Of a stretch of DNA of 64,000 nt, positions 61,205 to 64,000 are shown piece after piece. This stretch comes from Aquimarina sp. MAR_2010_214 (GTDB lineage: Bacteria > Bacteroidota > Bacteroidia > Flavobacteriales > Flavobacteriaceae), in the NCBI RefSeq assembly GCF_002846555.1, contig NZ_PJMS01000001.1:3286001-3350000 (forward strand). Direction: 5' to 3'. Position 1 is the stretch's first letter. Every line of letters starts with the position of its first letter. The notes below the pieces were generated by a model, which made no database searches, was not told the origin of the DNA, and saw nothing but the letters and a program-made list of their open reading frames with translations. The translations under genes and the position numbers were made by a program.

Positions 61205-61597
61205 ATGTCTGAAAAAATAAAATATGAACTTGAATTTGTGGTACAATCGTCGCCGCAACTATTATATCAATATATATCTACTCCTTCGGGGCTCTCGGAG
61301 TGGTTTTCTGATAATGTAAACTCAAGAGGAGAGTTGTTTACATTTATCTGGGATGATTCTGAAGAGGAAGCAAAACTTTTAAGCAAAAAAAGTGGTGAGC
61401 GAATAAAATTTAGATGGGTAGAAGATGAAAATGATGGAAATGATTATTTCTTCGAAATGCGTATTCAGGTTGATGAAATAACCAAAGATGTTTCTCTTAT
61501 GGTTACTGATTATTCTGAAGATGATGAAATGGACGAAAGTAAAATGTTATGGGATAATATGATAGGGAATCTAAAACAGGTATTAGGCTCAGCATAA
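61205..61597 (+). CDS. START-like/SRPBCC-fold protein
   Basis: 130 residues. YELEFVVQSSPQLLYQYIST, then SEWFSDNV and a C-terminal MLWDNMIGNLKQVLG fit the helix-grip START-like family (AHSA1-type) that is widespread in Bacteroidota. The ligand is unknown. It is the first core gene past the tRNA and lies 61 bp before the aminotransferase gene. Confidence 0.8.
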   Translation: MSEKIKYELEFVVQSSPQLLYQYISTPSGLSEWFSDNVNSRGELFTFIWDDSEEEAKLLSKKSGERIKFRWVEDENDGNDYFFEMRIQVDEITKDVSLMVTDYSEDDEMDESKMLWDNMIGNLKQVLGSA

Positions 61598-61658
61598 CTC
61601 TTCTTTTTATACTAAAAATCTTATACCCCATAAACATTAAAATTTATGGGAATTTTTT

Positions 61659-62507
61659 ATGGTTAATATCAACGGAAATTTACTAGAAGATCATAAAGCA
61701 GTATTGGCTATTGATAATAGAGGATATGCATATGGAGACGCTTTATTTGAAACTATCAGAGTTAATTCTGGAACTATACTATTTTGGGAAGATCATTATT
61801 TTCGATTAATGGCTTCAATGCGTATTCTTAGAATGCAAATCCCAATGTCATTTACTCCAGAATTTTTGGAAAAAGAAATCATAGATCTTGTCACAGCAAA
61901 TGAATTAACAAATTCTTCGGTAAGGATAAAATTAATGGTAAATAGAGTATCTGGCGGGCTATATACGCCCGCTTCTAGTGATATAGAATACAACATATTA
62001 ATTTCTGAACTAAAATCTAGTTTTTATACGATTTCTGATCAAAAGTATGAAGTTACTCTTTTTAAAGATCATTATGTCAATACAGATATTTTGTCTACTC
62101 TAAAATCAACCAATAAACTGGTTAATGTTCTTGGCGGAATTTTTGCCAAAGAAAATGGTTTTGATAATTGTTTGTTAATTAATTCTGATAAAATGATTAT
62201 TGAAGCTTTAAATGGAAACTTATTTCTTGTAAAAGGCAATACAATAAAAACACCTCCAATAGCAGATGGATGTCTAAAAGGCATATTAAGAACTCAGTTA
62301 TTAAGGATTCTTGAGAAATTACCAGAATATCAAATGGAAGAAGCTTCTATTTCTCCTTTCGAACTACAAAAAGCAGATGAGTTATTTATTACTAATGTAA
62401 TTACGGGAATTGTGCCAATTACTAAGTTTAGGAAAAAGGAGTATACCGCTAAAACGAGCAAGAGATTATTAGGAATATTAAATGCCAAGGTAAGATTGGG
62501 AGATTAA
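61659..62507 (+). CDS. Class IV aminotransferase (4-amino-4-deoxychorismate lyase/BCAT-like)
   Basis: 282 residues. Fold type IV PLP enzyme: RGYAYGDALFETIR near residue 25, LFWEDHYFRL, the PLP lysine region LKSTNKL near residue 150, and IIEALNGNLF near 183. Members make aminobenzoate for folate (PabC) or transaminate branched-chain or D-amino acids; the motifs do not decide which. Ends overlapping the convergent yqgE gene by 4 bp. Confidence 0.85.
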   Translation: MVNINGNLLEDHKAVLAIDNRGYAYGDALFETIRVNSGTILFWEDHYFRLMASMRILRMQIPMSFTPEFLEKEIIDLVTANELTNSSVRIKLMVNRVSGGLYTPASSDIEYNILISELKSSFYTISDQKYEVTLFKDHYVNTDILSTLKSTNKLVNVLGGIFAKENGFDNCLLINSDKMIIEALNGNLFLVKGNTIKTPPIADGCLKGILRTQLLRILEKLPEYQMEEASISPFELQKADELFITNVITGIVPITKFRKKEYTAKTSKRLLGILNAKVRLGD

Positions 62508-63064
62508 TTATATGTAGGGTTTTCTGGGGCATTAGACCAAAGAACATATTCTCCTCCTAGTTCTATCATCTTTTCTTTCCAGAAAGTATCGCAGGACTTT
62601 CCAAAAATATTCTTTTTGTAACTATTTTCTACAATTACCCATGAGTTGGCTTCAAGTTCCTGATTAAGTTGCTTAGAATCCCACCCAGAATATCCTAAGA
62701 AAAACCTAATTTCATTTGGAGTGATTTTATCTTCAACAATAAGTTGGGACACAATAGAGAAATCCCCTCCCCAATAAATCCCACCAGATATTTCTACACT
62801 ATTAGGAATTAAGTCGGGTACTTTATGTATGAAGTATAGATTATCTTGTTCGACTGGCCCGCCGTTATAAATCTTAAATTCTAGTTCAATTTCCGGAACC
62901 AAATCCGCAAGAAAATATTCAAGAGGTTTATTCATTATAAAACCAATAGAACCTTGATCACTATGATCTGCCAAAAGAACCACCGAACGATTAAAAGACA
63001 CATCTCCTATTATAGATGGCTCAGCGATTAATAAATGCCCTTTTGAAGGTTGTAGTGATATCAT
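62504..63064 (-). CDS. yqgE: YqgE/AlgH family protein
   Basis: 186 residues. GHLLIAEPSIIGDVSFNRSV, then GSIGFIMNKPLEYFLAD, YNGGPVEQDNLYFIHK and FFLGYSGWDSKQLNQEL are the typical blocks of YqgE/AlgH (DUF179). The molecular role is unclear. It precedes HU and fmt in the order common in Flavobacteriia. Confidence 0.9.
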   Translation of the reverse strand: MISLQPSKGHLLIAEPSIIGDVSFNRSVVLLADHSDQGSIGFIMNKPLEYFLADLVPEIELEFKIYNGGPVEQDNLYFIHKVPDLIPNSVEISGGIYWGGDFSIVSQLIVEDKITPNEIRFFLGYSGWDSKQLNQELEANSWVIVENSYKKNIFGKSCDTFWKEKMIELGGEYVLWSNAPENPTYN

Positions 63065-63145
63065 ACTATCAATTTAACTTATCTTAAATCTAAATAATTA
63101 TTTCTAATAATCAAAGTAGTTAGATGTTTTTTGCCAAAAAATCAT

Positions 63146-63174
63146 AAAAAAACTCCCATGATTGGGAGCTTTTA
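63146..63174 (-). terminator. Terminator of the HU gene
   Basis: On the minus strand CTCCCA and TGGGAG pair around ATCA, followed by TTTTTTT. It lies 23 bp after the HU stop. Confidence 0.8.
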
Positions 63175-63196
63175 AATAATATCGGAAACGAACTGA

Positions 63197-63469
63197 TTAG
63201 TTTACCGAACTTGATAAATCAGCACCAGCCTTAAACTTAACAACGTTTTTAGCAGCGATTTTGATAGTCTTACCAGTCTGTGGGTTTCTACCTTCTCTTG
63301 CAGCTCTTCTAGAAACTGACCAAGATCCAAATCCAACTAAAGAAACACGTCCTCCTTTTTTAAGAGTACCTTCAACGTTTCCTAAGAAAGATTCTAAGGC
63401 TTTTTTAGCCGCTGCTTTAGTAATTCCAGCGTCAGCTGCCATTGCATCGATTAATTCTGTTTTGTTCAT
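63197..63469 (-). CDS. HU-family DNA-binding protein
   Basis: 90 residues, canonical HU: MNKTELIDAMAADAGITKAA, VSLVGFGSWSVSRR and GRNPQTGKTIKIAAKNVVKF. Nucleoid protein that bends DNA. It has its own consensus promoter and terminator. Confidence 0.95.
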   Translation of the reverse strand: MNKTELIDAMAADAGITKAAAKKALESFLGNVEGTLKKGGRVSLVGFGSWSVSRRAAREGRNPQTGKTIKIAAKNVVKFKAGADLSSSVN

Positions 63470-63525
63470 AATTCTGTTTTTAAATTAATTGTTGGTTAAA
63501 CCAATCTATTATGTTAAACGCTTTA

Positions 63526-63555
63526 CAAATTTATACGGATTTATGATTCATGCAA
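63526..63555 (-). promoter_or_regulatory. Promoter of the HU gene
   Basis: TTG, 19 bp, TAAATTTG on the minus strand, an exact match to TTG-N19-TANNTTTG, 57 bp upstream of the HU start codon. Confidence 0.8.
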
Positions 63556-63656
63556 GGATTGGCCCAGTAAATACAGGGATTTGTTGATAACTCAATGCGA
63601 TTGTTAATAACCAATGTTGTTTTAGATAGATTTTTAAACCCTATATTACATAGGGG

Positions 63657-64000
63657 CTAACACATTTTTGCATCTCTATAAAAAACATAACCATTCAATA
63701 ATGCTTTTGACTCCATTGCTTTTTTTCCGGGGAGTTGAAGTTTTTCTAATATAATATATCCGTTTTTTACTGCTACCTTGATTGTAGAATCTTCAATAAT
63801 GATTTTACCTATATCAAATGTATGAGCTTCTTCGATAGGTTTTGCATTGTATATTTTTATCTTTTCAGAGACACCTTTATTATATAGTTCACACCAGGCA
63901 GCAGGATAGGGGCTTAGCCCTCTAATCAAATTATGAATAGTATATATGTCCTCTTTCCAATTAATTCTGGTGTTCTCGCGATTTAGTTTATACGCTGTTT
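63657..64000 (-). CDS. fmt: Methionyl-tRNA formyltransferase, C-terminal part (cut by window end)
   Basis: The frame continues past the window end; in frame before the first internal start codon it reads NRENTRINWKEDIYTIHN. LIRGLSPYPAAWCEL and a late KLQLPGKKAMESKALLNG are hallmarks of the Fmt C-terminal domain. Formylates initiator Met-tRNA. The N-terminal catalytic domain is outside the window. Confidence 0.9.
   Translation of the reverse strand, partial: TAYKLNRENTRINWKEDIYTIHNLIRGLSPYPAAWCELYNKGVSEKIKIYNAKPIEEAHTFDIGKIIIEDSTIKVAVKNGYIILEKLQLPGKKAMESKALLNGYVFYRDAKMC

Overview
The window is a Bacteroidota chromosome, most likely class Flavobacteriia. The right end (about 60.9-64.0 kb) is ordinary core genome: elongator tRNA-Met, a START-like protein, a class IV aminotransferase, a YqgE/AlgH protein, an HU protein and the C-terminal part of methionyl-tRNA formyltransferase. 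Two promoters there (HU and tRNA-Met) match the Bacteroidota pattern TTG-N19-TANNTTTG exactly, and most genes have AT-rich leaders without a Shine-Dalgarno (SD) sequence.

The remaining 60.9 kb is an accessory region ending at the 3' end of the tRNA gene. It looks like part of an integrative and conjugative element (ICE). Supporting genes are a VirD4/TraG-type coupling ATPase (0.04-1.5 kb), a MobF-type relaxase-helicase (39.8-42.5 kb) with an oriT-like hairpin 200 bp upstream, a ParB-like protein, an SSB, two J-domain proteins, an ArdB/KlcA antirestriction protein, an adenine-methylase-like protein lacking the catalytic motif, and an excisionase-like HTH protein. No integrase and no mating-pair ATPase is present, so the element must continue to the left.

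Layout: 0-6.4 kb, minus-strand operon of secreted and membrane proteins ending in the coupling ATPase. 6.7-11.1 kb, a large unknown protein and a divergent pair (acidic cytosolic protein / secreted protein) that recurs at 51.3-52.7 kb with the same intergenic motif. 11.1-18.1 kb, methylase-like gene and a polymorphic-toxin locus: two transglutaminase-like secreted proteins, an RHS-core/M91-peptidase toxin, two paralogous lipoproteins and two immunity-like proteins. 18.2-21.7 kb, small regulators and membrane proteins. 21.8-28.1 kb, a 1812-residue RTX protein with a partner, both with SD leaders. 28.5-34.2 kb, a Gabija-like defence pair (OLD nuclease plus UvrD-like helicase) and a PD-(D/E)XK nuclease. 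34.2-39.3 kb, a RelE/HigA-type toxin-antitoxin pair, a PAS-LuxR regulator, a frameshifted IS110 transposase and a ParE-like remnant. 39.6-43.4 kb, oriT candidate, relaxase and two paralogous small proteins. 43.9-48.3 kb, backbone module A with strong SD leaders (SSB, J-domain, ParB and others). 48.7-54.4 kb, small accessory genes, including a pentapeptide-repeat membrane protein and a membrane protein with a classical C2H2 zinc finger. 54.5-57.2 kb, module B, a second version of parts of module A without SD leaders. 57.4-60.4 kb, small regulators and ArdB.

The most novel signal is in the non-coding DNA. Two families of structured elements occur twice each. In both, the hairpins are kept while their sequences change, which is covariation-like. 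Family A lies at 43501-43623 and 48569-48674. Family B lies at 55905-55961 and 57207-57275, each about 50 nt upstream of a module-B gene start. Other long nested stems sit at 12.0, 18.6, 48.4, 49.6 and 60.5 kb. The element seems to use structured leaders repeatedly.

All calls rest on reading the sequence and on remembered family features. No database search or folding program was run.
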